Assembly: GCA_963576735.1 (NCBI GenBank)
Contig: OY755179.1
Location: forward strand, 3,224,001 to 3,288,000
Source: Bedellia somnulentella
Taxonomy: Eukaryota > Arthropoda > Insecta > Lepidoptera > Bedelliidae
Reading direction: 5' to 3'
DNA length: 64,000 bases
Within the stretch, counting starts at the first letter, position 1. Each line of letters opens with the position of its first letter. The notes beneath the pieces are model-generated. The model had not been told where the DNA came from, ran no database searches, and was given only the letters and a program-made list of their open reading frames with translations. Shown here one piece after another: positions 23,162 through 33,887 of the stretch. The position numbers were made by a program, and so were the translations under genes.

Positions 23162-23710
23162 TAAGAGTAGGCGTTCAGAGAAATGTTTGATGTACCTACG
23201 TAAATGAAGCGCGTAAGGTTAGGTTGTTGTTCGTCATAATAATGCTAAATAGTAGTTGATGATAATTTCCCTTAATAAAACTAATTGCATGAGTATGTAT
23301 ATGCATGAACTAGAATCTCACAAAAAACAGTGTAGACTTAAATCTCTGTTAATTCGCGTACGTTTATGTAAATATAAGATGGGATTTTCACAGATTTATC
23401 GATTTTTTAAAATAATTAACAAAAATAAATGACAATATTAAATTCATCATTTACGCCGAGAAAAGATGACTAATATTAAGGTTTATCACGTGAGAATCAT
23501 TTTCTTGGATAGTGAATAGTGATAATGATAGTGAACACTCAAAGGTCTATCACCGGTTTTCACAAACATACAGCCACGTGAAATACATCAAGACACGCAA
23601 TCATATTTAAAATTAATTGTATCCGATAGAGCAACATTTTTTGACGATTAGTTAAAAAGCACTACCGTATAAAATTACTAACTTAACGTAAATCTTCTTC
23701 CTAAGGAGCA

Positions 23711-24374
23711 TCACTGAAAAGTTCTTAGCTAAGAACCAAAAGGTGTATTGCTCCTTCATTGAATTAGAGAAGGCGTATGATAGGGTGGTAAGAAAGTGTT
23801 TGTGGGAGGTGTTATCCAAGTTCGGTTTGGGGAGTCAACTTATACGTGCATTGGTTTCACTCTATGAGGATTCTAGTGCATGTGTAAGAGTAAACGGGGA
23901 AAACACTGACTGGTTAGGCATCTCTAGGGGTGTCCGACAATGTTGTGTTGCTTCTCCGTGGCTCTTCAATTTGTTCATGGATGACTGTTTGACAGAGTTG
24001 CGTGAAAGTGATTATGGACTAAGAATGGGTGGATTCATCATTAAATGCCTCTTGAATGCTGACGATCAAGTGCTACTTGCATCGTCGGCGGAAGATTTGA
24101 TGAATATTGCATGTGTGTCATTTGAAAGAAAGGGAATGAGAGTGAATGTGGGTAAAACCAAAATCATGGTTTTTGAAAGGGAGGAGAATATGACCGAATG
24201 CGTGATTGCGATTAATGGTAAGAGAGTGGAACAAGTGAATGAGTTTGTATATCTGGGAAGTATGTTTACTAGAGACGGAAAGTGTGTTGAAGATATCGAG
24301 AGAAGAGTAAAAAAGGGTAATGGGATTAATGAAGCACTGGACAGTCTAATGTCTAGTCAATCGGTGTCCGAAAA
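23711..24374 (+). pseudogene. LINE-T reverse transcriptase, unit B copy, truncated
   Basis: One continuous frame from KNQKVYCSF through motif A (ELEKAYDRV) to SSQSVSEK. The catalytic motif reads NADD instead of YADD and the RQGC motif reads RQCC, so the domain should be inactive. A short in-frame loss removes residues after the AEDL region. The frame ends where the foldback arm begins, so RWFGHIERM and the tail are missing. Confidence 0.85.
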
Positions 24375-24546
24375 GAGAATTTTAAGATTTAGGTAGGTTG
24401 AACTGACGCGTGTGGAATAAAGAAATTGCTAAGGTATTAATCACAGTACTCATATTCAATTAAAATACTTATTTCGTACTTTTATGTACTAGATTTAGAG
24501 TTTATTTTCGGTTGTTTTTCCAACTATGAAGTCGGTTTTCTTTTTG
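24375..24546. mobile_element. Solo arm of the TTAA-type foldback element
   Basis: Matches one terminal arm of the element at 53075-53657, from AGAGAA to GAAGTCGGTTTTC. TTAA follows at 24547-24550. The other arm and interior are missing. Confidence 0.75.
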
Positions 24547-24550
24547 TTAA

Positions 24551-24606
24551 AAATTATTGACAGAAGTATTAGTACCTCTTCCACCTCATCCGGGATTCAC
24601 GGCGTT
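24551..24606 (+). mobile_element. SINE-B relative, 3' scrap
   Basis: Matches the last part of the unit A element at 18760-19075, including the CATCCGGGATTCACGGCG end. Confidence 0.55.
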
Positions 24607-24663
24607 AAATAGAAGTTTGATGCGATAATTATAAAAGGTATACTATATACTACTATGACTTCA

Positions 24664-25000
24664 AAACCCATTCCTAAACCAATTACACAGCGTATGCTTT
24701 GCGCAATGAACGGACAATTCATTTAAGCTAAATTACAAAGACATAAACAGCCGTAATCAGAAGCCCCGCCTATGTATATCGGATTCCATGCACAGTTGAG
24801 TAAGTAGTAAGCCGCCGACTACAATTACAACATTCTCTAACCAAATTTCAGCTATAGAGCGCCGCTGTGGTTAAAGCAACAATGCCCGCCCACCACAACC
24901 TATTGTAAATACCTCAAATGGCACTGGTGTATGCGGCGGCGACTTAACCACGGCAAAGTTGTAATTCGAATATTTTATCATGTTTCGGACTTGCTAACAG
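24664..25000. other. Non-repeat block of unit B
   Basis: Counterpart of 19119-19460, with the same TGTGGTTAA and TTAACCACG pair. Confidence 0.4.
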
Positions 25001-25130
25001 TATTGGGAGGTTTCAGTTATCAAAGTACTTTGCTATACCTTTTCCTAAAATTATGATTCGAAAATTATAATCCCGTAGATGGGTAGTCAAAACTTTGAAA
25101 CATACAATTGCAAAAGGTTAAAAAATAAAA

Positions 25131-25652
25131 CTTGTCAATAAAGGATCTTTCATGGTAAGTTTTCAAATGCATCGTAAAAAAATCAGTCCTCGCTTTTTTG
25201 CCTCATCAGCACTACGCGGCTCAATCATGGAAATATTCCCACAAAAGGATAATCAGACTTAAGGAGTCACAAGTCATGATGAAGAAATTACTTTTTTAAA
25301 AACCATATTTGATGTTTTTGTTATTCATTATTTACTTAGATCATATATACCAAAGATACCGCACTCCATACCAATTCAACGCACAAAAGTGGACCGCAAG
25401 AATAACAAGACTGTTTTACAATTAAATATTTATTTTTCTACAATTATCGACCTTACCGCATTTTCTGAAGACCTATTATTTATTGCAAGATCTAGCACGC
25501 GACTGTCAGTGAAACAGTGCTTACCATATAAATGCCGGGCCGTTTTTCGTGCTTTGTTGGTGTATCTTGGGTGGGTGGTTGTATCTTGGTGTATCTTGGG
25601 ATCGAAGATTATATATTTCATTTTCTCAAAAAAATGTCCTGCTACTTTTAAA
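25131..25652. other. Interval right of the duplication
   Basis: Overlapping frames of 99 and 77 residues run on opposite strands without family motifs. TGTATCTTGG occurs as a short direct repeat near 25560-25600. No gene is called. Confidence 0.45.
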
Positions 25653-25849
25653 CATAAATACATAGATACATATACTAGAAGGAATTAGAAATTCCTCAGC
25701 CACTTTTAGAAGTAAAGTGGAGAAAATGATGGGTCTCCAACCGCATCGCCCAAAATCCATTAAAAAGCCCCAATACCCTTAGTCCCCTTTCACGTACGTG
25801 GATTGGTGTACACCCACGGGAAGAAACGGGGCATTACTTTTCTAAGCCT
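25653..25849 (-). mobile_element. SINE-A, internally deleted
   Basis: The 3' hairpin region is missing, and a small duplication (CGTACGTGGATTGGTGTACACC area) lies near the 5' part. Confidence 0.7.
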
Positions 25850-26126
25850 AAAATCTAACGTTAAGTCAAGTCTAAGTGGAAATTGCTGGCTGATCGGTTA
25901 GTTTAGAGAAATAAAGCTGCAAATTTCAGGCTAGTTAGCCTGGTTAGGAGTTCCTCCGACATATGGATAAGATCGTAGTCGAAATCTAGTGAAATATTAG
26001 ATCCTTACATATACATTTTATAAGCGATTTCATAAACTAAACAGATAGAACACAAACAAGTAATCAACGCTTATTACCCGATCGTTTTCTATATATTTTT
26101 TCATGAAGTTTTAGTTGTTTTTCTTG

Positions 26127-26518
26127 TGCCACTACCGTTTTCTACCCACGGCACAGGTGCCGTAAGAGGTGACTAAGGGTGTAGGGCTTTTGTAAGTGCT
26201 TTTTGGGCGATGCGGTTTGAGACCTATCACCAACGATACTTTATTTCTGCCATACATACATATACTCACGCCATTAGTTCCCATTGGGGTAGGCAGAGAC
26301 TATTGATCGCCACTTCGTACGATCCTGACAAACCTCTCTAGCTTCGTTTACATCCATCAATCTTTTCATACATGATCTTTTATTCTTCATACTTCGGACG
26401 CCAGCCATTTCTGCCATCTTCTCTCCTTATCAACGTCCAGATGTGGCTGAGGCGTTTCTAGCTCTGAAGCTCTAGCTACCTCTTTTTGGGATTTATGGCC
26501 GTGAGTATATATGTATGT
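26127..26518 (+). mobile_element. SINE-A split by a LINE-T insertion
   Basis: SINE-A parts at 26127-26253 and 26407-26518 join cleanly once the insert and one 11-bp repeat are removed. Confidence 0.85.
26254..26406 (-). mobile_element. LINE-T 3' end, 153 bp, with target-site repeats
   Basis: Flanked by ATTTCTGCCAT at 26243-26253 and 26407-26417. It carries the CATA tail and the last part of the LINE-T coding region. Confidence 0.85.
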
Positions 26519-26536
26519 TTCTGTATATATGTTTAA

Positions 26537-26733
26537 CTGTGAAGTGTCGGATTGGTATCCACTATCCTATTTCTTCCCGTGGGTTTTTGTAAGAGGCGAC
26601 TGAAATGATTCTCGGGCGATGCGGTTATACCATCTTTTCTCTACCCAACTTCCAAATGTGTCTGAGGAATTTCTTATTCCAAAAGTCTGGCAACCCTTTT
26701 TAGGGATTTATAGTTGTAAGTGTATGTATGTAT
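26537..26733 (+). mobile_element. SINE-A, diverged
   Basis: Starts CTGTGAAGTGTCGG. The middle GGAGACCCATCACC block is deleted. Ends in a TATG tail. Confidence 0.7.
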
Positions 26734-28386
26734 ATTTGGATACATATTTGCACATCTATCTACTATAAAACCATGAATGGACCAACCAAAGGTTATTCAT
26801 GTATTTAATAATATTTTTTCTGTAATATGTTTCAATTTAAACGGCAATAAAGAATTTTCTATTATGTTCGATTCTATTGTAGTGTATCGTAACATTTTTA
26901 ATCAACACAAAAATGACGATCGACATCAAACAATTTATGAAAGACACAATGTAATCCTTTTTATTTATCCATCTATACGTCTTTATGGTTTTTACGAGCT
27001 TTCGGGCACCGCACGGAGCATTATTGCCTCATAAATTACGTTAGTCTGTTTCGCCGCTCATTTCCTTCCTCGGACAAAAATTACCTGTACCATCGACTCT
27101 CATTTTTATCTTTACTAATCAAATAAATTTGATAATTCGAGTTAATGTTTATTTATTGACAGCAAAAAGATTTGTCATAAAAAAGGGCAGTAAATTATTC
27201 GATGGTTCGAGGCCTCGTTAGTGAAATATGAAAGAGAAATGTCACTAATCGATCCTTTAGTGAAGACTGACAATAATTTTCTTTCGTAAAGATGTCTACT
27301 TTTTCCCCAGCACCGACCAGGCCCGTTCATCTTGTCAGAGTCATATTAAGGTTCCTGAAAAATATAAGCTCTTTGCGCTTAAATGAAACCATTGGCCCAT
27401 CTTATAGATTAAAAAAAAACATTATTAACCTCTCACTTTTTTGCGTCTGAAGTAAACTGTGAAACTAAGTTGATACTTACAAAGATGCTCGGATATTAAA
27501 TCAAATTTACGTTGCCATTAGGACAGAAATATTATATTTATTTTTGACCTTTCAAACCTTTTTATTGTATGCTGAATCGAAAAAAAAGACTAACATGGTC
27601 CTCGGATACATCAAGAAAAATTAAAGAAATCCGTAGCCTATAAAGAACTGTATCTTAGCCCTTTCTTTTAGCCACAAGTCTAGCTTTAAATGCTGAATTT
27701 TTTAAGGGCTTAAGTTACGTATGGGCAGTTGTTTGTAATTATAATTTATCTAATCAGCTCCTATTATTGATTTATATCTTGTCAGAGGAGAAGAACTCCT
27801 AGAAACAATACCTAGAATTTATTCCAATACGAGTTCTAAGAAGCTTCTATCATCCCAAATGTGCTCATCTATCACATTCCATAACTCTCTAAAAGCCCTC
27901 CTAAAAAATAAGAAACGAAATCATTGGGAAAAACAAAAAATGAACAAATATGGAAACGAAATAAATTGGAACTGTTTCTCCAAGATAACAAATGCACATG
28001 ACTCAAAGGAAAAACTGTGATTGACGCTGCCAGTAAATTGTTCACCCCATTGCGCCCCCTCTAATACTCTTTATAGGCTGGCACAGCTACATTATATGCA
28101 TATACGAGAATATGGTGTGTGTAACGTTAATCATAGGTAACAGGTATGTGCTGCTGCATGTTACTGAGGATAGATCTATTATGGGCAGATTTTGAAAAAT
28201 TTGACTGTTTTTATAATATAAAAATACCTATTCTTTTTTAAAGATTTATAGTAGTAAAGAATAAATATTTCTATCTCGTCTTTATATTTTCAAACTTAAT
28301 AAAATTTCACTTTTGGATTGTTATTGTTACTTTAAATTTTAATGTTTTGTGATAAAACAGTGTAATATATTTTTATTTATTATTTA
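26734..28386. other. Repeat-poor island
   Basis: The longest SINE-free stretch nearby. An 85-residue frame (26777-27034) begins MDQPKVIHVF but has no motif or family I recognise and no splice evidence. No gene is called. Confidence 0.4.
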
Positions 28387-28752
28387 TAACATAACATAAC
28401 ATAAACGTTCACGCCGAATATCCTCGAAGGGGTTGGCAGAGGTACTAATACTTCTGAACATCACGTGACTTTGTCACCTGGTGTTCAGAGTACCCACGTT
28501 TTGCATGGACAGTGTACTCACGTGATAGGGGGCAGGCCTATCGCCGTTTTGTACGAATACACTGTCACATGACTAAGTCCAACTCAGCCATGTGGGTTTC
28601 CTCACGATGTTTTCCCTCACCGTTAACAACCATGATAAATTAACCACACATATGTCTTTAGAAAAGACAAATTGGTGTAGGCCCGACCCAGGATTTGAAC
28701 ACTAGTCGTTTGCACGATAACCGAGTGTTCTACCCACTGGGCTATCACGGTT
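28387..28752 (-). mobile_element. SINE-B, full length
   Basis: TTATG-type tail at left, tRNA-like head with GGATTTGAACAC at right. Confidence 0.85.
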
Positions 28753-29003
28753 CTTATTTATATACATTTATTATTTATATTTATTATTATAACAAAAATT
28801 AAGCAAACATGATTTTACAGAATGTATAATAGATCATGAAATATTACAAATATTAAAGTTTATAATTAGGAAGGCAGCTTAGAACTAGTCTTGTGCCTAT
28901 TTATTGCCCTTAAGCAATTAGTGATTTTAGTAAAAGAAAAGTTTGTTTCACAGTGAATATAAATATATAAGAGTATTTTTAAAACATCATGAAGCATAGT
29001 TAA

Positions 29004-29312
29004 ATTGAAACTCTTCCTAAATCAAGAGGAGATCAAATTAATCCTGGTGGTTACAGACCCTTACATATATTGCCAGTTCTGGGTAAAATATTCAAAAAAC
29101 TCATGTTCAATCAAATTCTTTATCATTTTTTGGCAAATAAATAATTTCCTTTAAATCTATTTGGCTTTACAAAAGGTCGCGCCACCTCTGATGCAGGTTT
29201 TTCTTTAATGAAACCTATTTTTGAATCTTGGAAATTCAAAAATGATGCTATTGTTTTGCTTCGTTATCTGACGAAAGCATTTGATTGTACATATCAGCAA
29301 TTGAAAATTAAA
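29004..29312 (+). pseudogene. Non-LTR reverse transcriptase fragment (not LINE-T)
   Basis: A frame with one internal TAA shows GGYRPLHILPVLGKIFKKL, then FGFTKGRATSDA, then LTKAFDC. These match the conserved RT order (YRPISLL-like, FGFRxGRST-like, SKAFD-like) of jockey/CR1-type LINEs. No start codon, YADD or tail is present. Confidence 0.65.
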
Positions 29313-29363
29313 AATGAAAATGAAAAAATCTTTATTTGCACCAGTAAAAACAAACATTATCTA

Positions 29364-29482
29364 TCTATACTTATAATAAATCTGTAGAGAGGTCAATTCT
29401 GTACATGAAATATATTTTCAAAATAACTATCAGGGGGTGATTAGGGATCGATACTGATGCCAAAAATGCAATCAGTAAAATT

Positions 29483-29536
<54 letters not shown>

Positions 29537-30354
29537 GGTTTGTATGTTCCTTATGGAAACAAAAACTACTCGACGGATTTTAACGAAACTTGACACAATT
29601 ATTCTTCATACTCCTGCGCAGGTTTTTGTATACTTTCCAGCAGAGTAGTGAAGGGGAATTTTGGGAAATTTTGGGAAAACGGGAGAAGTTACTCCATTTT
29701 TTAAGCTTCCGTCGCGTGTGCAGCCTTAATGGTTAAACTTACATAGAAATCATGTATGACGGAAATAATATTCACAAAATTATCTAAAAAAAAATCCTCA
29801 ACAGTTTATGTCTATCTTTTACGGTTGACTCGCAATAACACGTGTAATTCCTGATAGCTTAGCAGTTCGGACCATTCTGATTATATTTATTTACTCTTAC
29901 GTTTGTAAACCTCTCACTCATCCCTAATTTAAAAAAGGTAACATTATTACCTATTCAATAAAAAAAGAATCATAGAAATCGGTAGACAAACACCGAAATT
30001 ATACATAAAATAAGCCATCACGCCCGTGACCAAAACCAAATCTTTACTAATTTACATATAACATACTAGATGGCGCCAGTAGTTGCATCCTATATAACGT
30101 AATGATTTATTTTTCAGATTGTTATAAATACTTCATAGCGTTTTATTCCAAAATTTGCTATTAAACGGAAATACTGAACCGTTCATTAAAGCGCATTCTA
30201 AATCACCAAACTACACTGTTTAGGGAGTGCTATAAATTTTATAAATTGAAAACATTGCGCTGAATTTCACAATGCTTGAGCAGTGACTGAAGAAAGAAAC
30301 CTCAGATATTTAAAAAAACAACGCTTCCCGTGCGAAGCTGGGACGATCCACTAT
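29364..30354 (+). mobile_element. Non-autonomous Helitron, second copy
   Basis: Closely similar to 14700-15701, starting TC after A29363. The 3' end reads CCACTAT rather than CTRR, so the right limit may be off by a base or mutated. Confidence 0.75.
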
Positions 30355-30692
30355 AACATTATAAAATCGCCCATTTATTGCTTGAAAATCCCCATAATCC
30401 CTTGTATTTTCTAAACCGATACTGCTCATAACTTTATAATTAGATATATAATTTTTAAACCTGACAATCAAAGATTGTTTGTATTTGAGTTACTTGCTAT
30501 AAAATAAAACATGTGTTGAAAATCAAATGTAACGTAAAAACAAGATTATTGTTAGATATGTTTTCTGTACACCTGTGAACATCTGTCATTGGCCTTACTT
30601 GATTTCTATTATTAACTGTGTATTATTACTTATGTCGCTGTTGATGTTCCTAATAAAAATAAAATAAATAAATAAATAAATAAATAAATAAA
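30355..30692 (+). repeat. AT-rich segment ending in (AAAT)n
   Basis: The last 36 bases are AAAT repeats. The layout suggests a retroelement 3' end, but no coding part was found. Confidence 0.35.
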
Positions 30693-31107
30693 AATTACTT
30701 GCATAATCAGTTAATGCATTGGAAGTGATGATGACAACTGATGAGGTCCAAAGAATAAGTATCTTCTCTCTCTCTCTCTCGCTCTGGAGACTACTTTTAT
30801 GCCTGGCAGTAATATTTTTTATGTTTATGGGTAGATATTAAATCTAGTAACCATAGTACGGCCCATCAAGAGTTCCAACAAAAGTGAGCGTTCAATAGAG
30901 ACGAATAATATTGCTTATAAGTTTTCCCCTTATTTCGTAACTACTGAATGGGGCCCAAATATATTGTATACAATTTTCGTCTTGGATCTTTTATCACGAT
31001 TTCATTACGTATTATTAAATAAACGTTAGGGTGTAAATAATAGTTTCGGATAAGGAAACTTAGTGACAGAAAATAAATATAAATATATTTTTTTTAAATA
31101 ACGTACT
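30693..31107. other. Interval with a (TC)n tract
   Basis: A TC repeat lies near 30765-30781. Nothing else recognised. Confidence 0.4.
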
Positions 31108-31165
31108 GCTGTGTAGTGTCGGCTTAGAATAGCACTACCCCATTTCTTCCGGTGGGTGTACGTAG
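31108..31165 (+). mobile_element. SINE-A, 5' end only
   Basis: The first 58 bases are near consensus (GCTGTGTAGTGTCGGCTTAG), then the match stops abruptly. Confidence 0.75.
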
Positions 31166-31336
31166 GTGTTTGTAATTTGTATACACTTTAGTGGATTTAA
31201 ATATTGAGATTCACGTGTTCGTAGTCGTAGTTTAGCCTTCGTAGTACCTTTGCTATCCCTTTCGGGGATAAACGGTGTGAACGTTTTAGTAAAGATATAC
31301 TATCAGTGATAAAAATATATATCACGCAACCACACA

Positions 31337-31395
31337 AACATAGATACATATACAACGTACTAGAAGGGGTGGCCAGAGCTTCGGAATAAGAAATT
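31337..31395 (-). mobile_element. SINE-A, 3' scrap
   Basis: Tail and hairpin region only, abutting the next copy. Confidence 0.65.
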
Positions 31396-31575
31396 CATAC
31401 ATACATATACTCACGACTATAAATCCGTAGTAGGGGTAGCCAGAGCTAAGGAATTAGAAATTCCTCAGCCACTTTTGGAAAGCTGAGTAGATGAAAACAA
31501 AGATGGTAAAATCAAGGTTGTTGGTGATGGGTCTCCAACCGTATCGCCCAATGTTCCCTGAAAAGCCCCAATAAT
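31396..31575 (-). mobile_element. SINE-A, 5' part missing
   Basis: From a CATA tail to the AAAAGCCCCAATA block. Confidence 0.75.
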
Positions 31576-31710
31576 ACTAAACTAAAACTTTGTAAACTCC
31601 TTTATAGTATTTTGAGTCGTGAGTATATGTAGCGATCTAAATAAAAATCAACATTTCAAATCTAGGACGAGCCAAGTCTAACTTTCATTTTTATCCTAGT
31701 CCCTACCGAA

Positions 31711-31821
31711 ATGTCAAAATGTAGTATAAAACAAATACTTGAGAAGCATTTAAAGAGCAGTTTATCCAACGCAAAAGGATTCGCGGCGTCATTCGAGGGC
31801 AGACTGCCGCGTGTTTCGTAA
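31711..31821 (+). CDS. Candidate 36-residue small ORF
   Basis: Begins MSKCSIKQILEKHLKSSLSN and ends RLPRVS. The sequence is less AT-rich than its surroundings, lies outside known repeats and has a coding-like balance of residues. A GTAAGC that could be a splice donor starts at its stop codon, so it might instead be an exon in another frame. The family is not recognised. Confidence 0.15.
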   Translation: MSKCSIKQILEKHLKSSLSNAKGFAASFEGRLPRVS

Positions 31822-31964
31822 GCGATTTTTCATGAGCCCCGTACCGTTAATGTGTACAAACGCCTTTTAAATGTGTCAGGGTTGTCTAGATTATATTTAA
31901 CAATTTATTTTTAGTGTATACTTGTATTTTTATACAACAGCTTTATAATTCTGGTTTTGAATAG

Positions 31965-32342
31965 AACATAACATAACATAAAACATAAACATAAACGTTC
32001 ACGCCGAATATCCCCGAAGAGGTTGGCAGAGGTACTAATACTTCTGAACATCACGTGAATTTGTCACCTGGTGTTCAGAGTGCCCACGTTTGGCATGGAC
32101 AGTGTACTCACGTGATAGGGGGCAGGCCTATCGCCGTTTTGTACGAATACACTGTCACATGACTAAGTACAACTCAGCCATGTGGGTTTTCTCACGATGT
32201 TTTCCCTCACCGTTAACAACCATGATAAATTAACCACACATATGTCTTTAGAAAAGACAAATTGGTGTAGGCCCGACCCAGGATTTGAACACTAGTCTTT
32301 TGCGCGATAACCGAGTGTTCTACCCACTGGGCTATCACGGTT
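31965..32342 (-). mobile_element. SINE-B, full length
   Basis: Tail at left. Hairpin reads CCCCGAAGAGG. The head has GGATTTGAACAC. Confidence 0.85.
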
Positions 32343-32398
32343 GTTTGAATAGAACTAATCCAAAAATGGATTTTTAACGCCTAATGGCTTTAGACTCA

Positions 32399-32587
32399 TT
32401 TGGACCCATAGGAGAATGTTCTCAAAACGGCATATGTCCAAAGTATGAAAAATGAAAGAGCATGTATGAAAAGATTGATGAATGTAAACGAGGCTAGATA
32501 GGTTTGTCAGGATCGTACAAAGTGGCGATCGATGGTCTCCGCCTTCCCAAATGGAAACGAACGGCGTGATTATATGTATGTATGTAA
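32399..32587 (+). mobile_element. LINE-T 3' end
   Basis: Starts at the TTGGACC(...)GAGAATGTTCTCAAAA block, keeps AGAGCATGTATGAAAAGATTG, and ends in a TATG tail. Confidence 0.75.
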
Positions 32588-32606
32588 TCAATTTTCATCC
32601 TGTGAG

Positions 32607-32765
32607 TTTCGAAAGGGCTTAGGATATTAAGGCTTTATAAATTGATTTTTGGGCGATCTGGATGGACATCCGTTCCCAACGACCTTTAGTATACGTTTAC
32701 AGTATTTTTCCTACACAACTTTCGACAAAGTCGAAATAATATCTAACTTTAAATTTTGGGATGCA
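32607..32765 (+). mobile_element. SINE-A, old fragment
   Basis: Only the GGGCTT...TTTTTGGGCGAT and CACC-like blocks are recognisable. Confidence 0.45.
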
Positions 32766-33135
32766 TAGCTGTGAAATATGTATACTAATAAAAATTTTTT
32801 TTAATTAATTTTACGTCATTTTAAAAAAATATCTATCATTTGCTGCACCAACAACCCTAATTCAAATTCTCGGCAACCCATACTTTGTTCATAGGGAAAT
32901 AAATTATTCTCGACGCCAGCTCGCTTGGCGCAAAAAAATCGTCCAGAGATAAGTAGTCGGTTATTTTCTCGTCTGGCTTTTTACACTAGTACTGTACAAA
33001 GTGAAAAATAAACCATTCGGTTTGGACACTAATGAATGTTACGAGAACTTTCGAACTGAAATTAATGTTAGTAATTTGCGAAATAAGTATTCGGCCATAA
33101 TTTCCCAGGAGAATCTCATGTTTTTATTTACATGT

Positions 33136-33545
33136 ACAAACATGTGTTGATGGCTGTAAATTTCAAATACAAGTAAGGGCCGGCGCTGACTGCCGGCATG
33201 GCACGGCAAAGGATTTCGGTACAGATATAGCATTTTTAATCTTATTACCATGCGTATAGAATTCATTTTGACACAACGATGCCGAGGGAGGCCGCGGTAG
33301 GACAGAACGTCGCCATCGTTGTGTCAAAATAAAGTAAAATGAATTCTATACTCATGGTAATAAGATTAAAAATGCTATATCTGTACCGAAATCCTTTGCC
33401 ATGCCATGCCGGCAGTCAGCGCCGGCCCTAAAAGGGTTGCCAGAGCTTCGGGCTTAGAAATACTTTGACTACTTTTATAAGTTTAGTGGGGTAAACACAG
33501 TCATGAAAAGGATGGTTGGTGATTGATCTTCTCTTGGCTCTGTCT
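33136..33545 (-). mobile_element. SINE-A interrupted by a Harbinger-type MITE
   Basis: Left scrap GGCTGTAAAT at about 33152, then the remainder from 33429 (AAAAGGGTTGCCAGAGCTTCGG). Confidence 0.5.
33177..33428. mobile_element. PIF/Harbinger-type foldback MITE, 252 bp
   Basis: Arms of about 115 bp begin GGGCCGGCGCTGACTGCCGG. It is flanked by TAA at 33174-33176 and 33429-33431. A 3-bp TWA duplication and GGGCC terminus fit PIF/Harbinger. The centre is GC-rich. Confidence 0.75.
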
Positions 33546-33702
33546 TTTCTTTCGAATTCCTTAAATTAACTTGAAAATTGTACCATAGCTTCTATCAATA
33601 AACCCTTTAGGATGTGGCAAATGTATTGTTAATTTAACTTCACATAACATCTTATTTTCTGGTTTTTCGATCATCCATTTTTAGCTGCATTGTTAAATAC
33701 AT

Positions 33703-33853
33703 TCATACATACATATAATCACGCCATTAGTTCCCATTGGGGTAGACTGAGACTATTGATCGCCACTTCGTACGATCCTGACAAACCTCTCTAGCTTCGT
33801 TTACATCCATCAATCTTTTCAAACATGCTCTTTTATTCTTCATACTTCGGACG
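33703..33853 (-). mobile_element. LINE-T 3' end
   Basis: CATA tail then CCCATTGGGGTAGACTGAGAC. Ends at the CTTCGGACG position. Confidence 0.8.
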
Positions 33854-33887
33854 TTAATATAAAAGTATTTAACAGGCTGGCCTGTTA

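Larger units (their letters stand above)
19593..25130. repeat. Tandem duplication, unit B (5.5 kb)
   Basis: Follows unit A directly in the same orientation. It lacks the Helitron and the (ATT)n-tailed insertion. The segment equivalent to about 18205-19020 is replaced by a 172-bp foldback arm. Confidence 0.9.

Noticed and set aside
33039..33266. 75-residue minus-strand frame
   Set aside because: Lies largely in one arm of a Harbinger-type foldback; no family motif.
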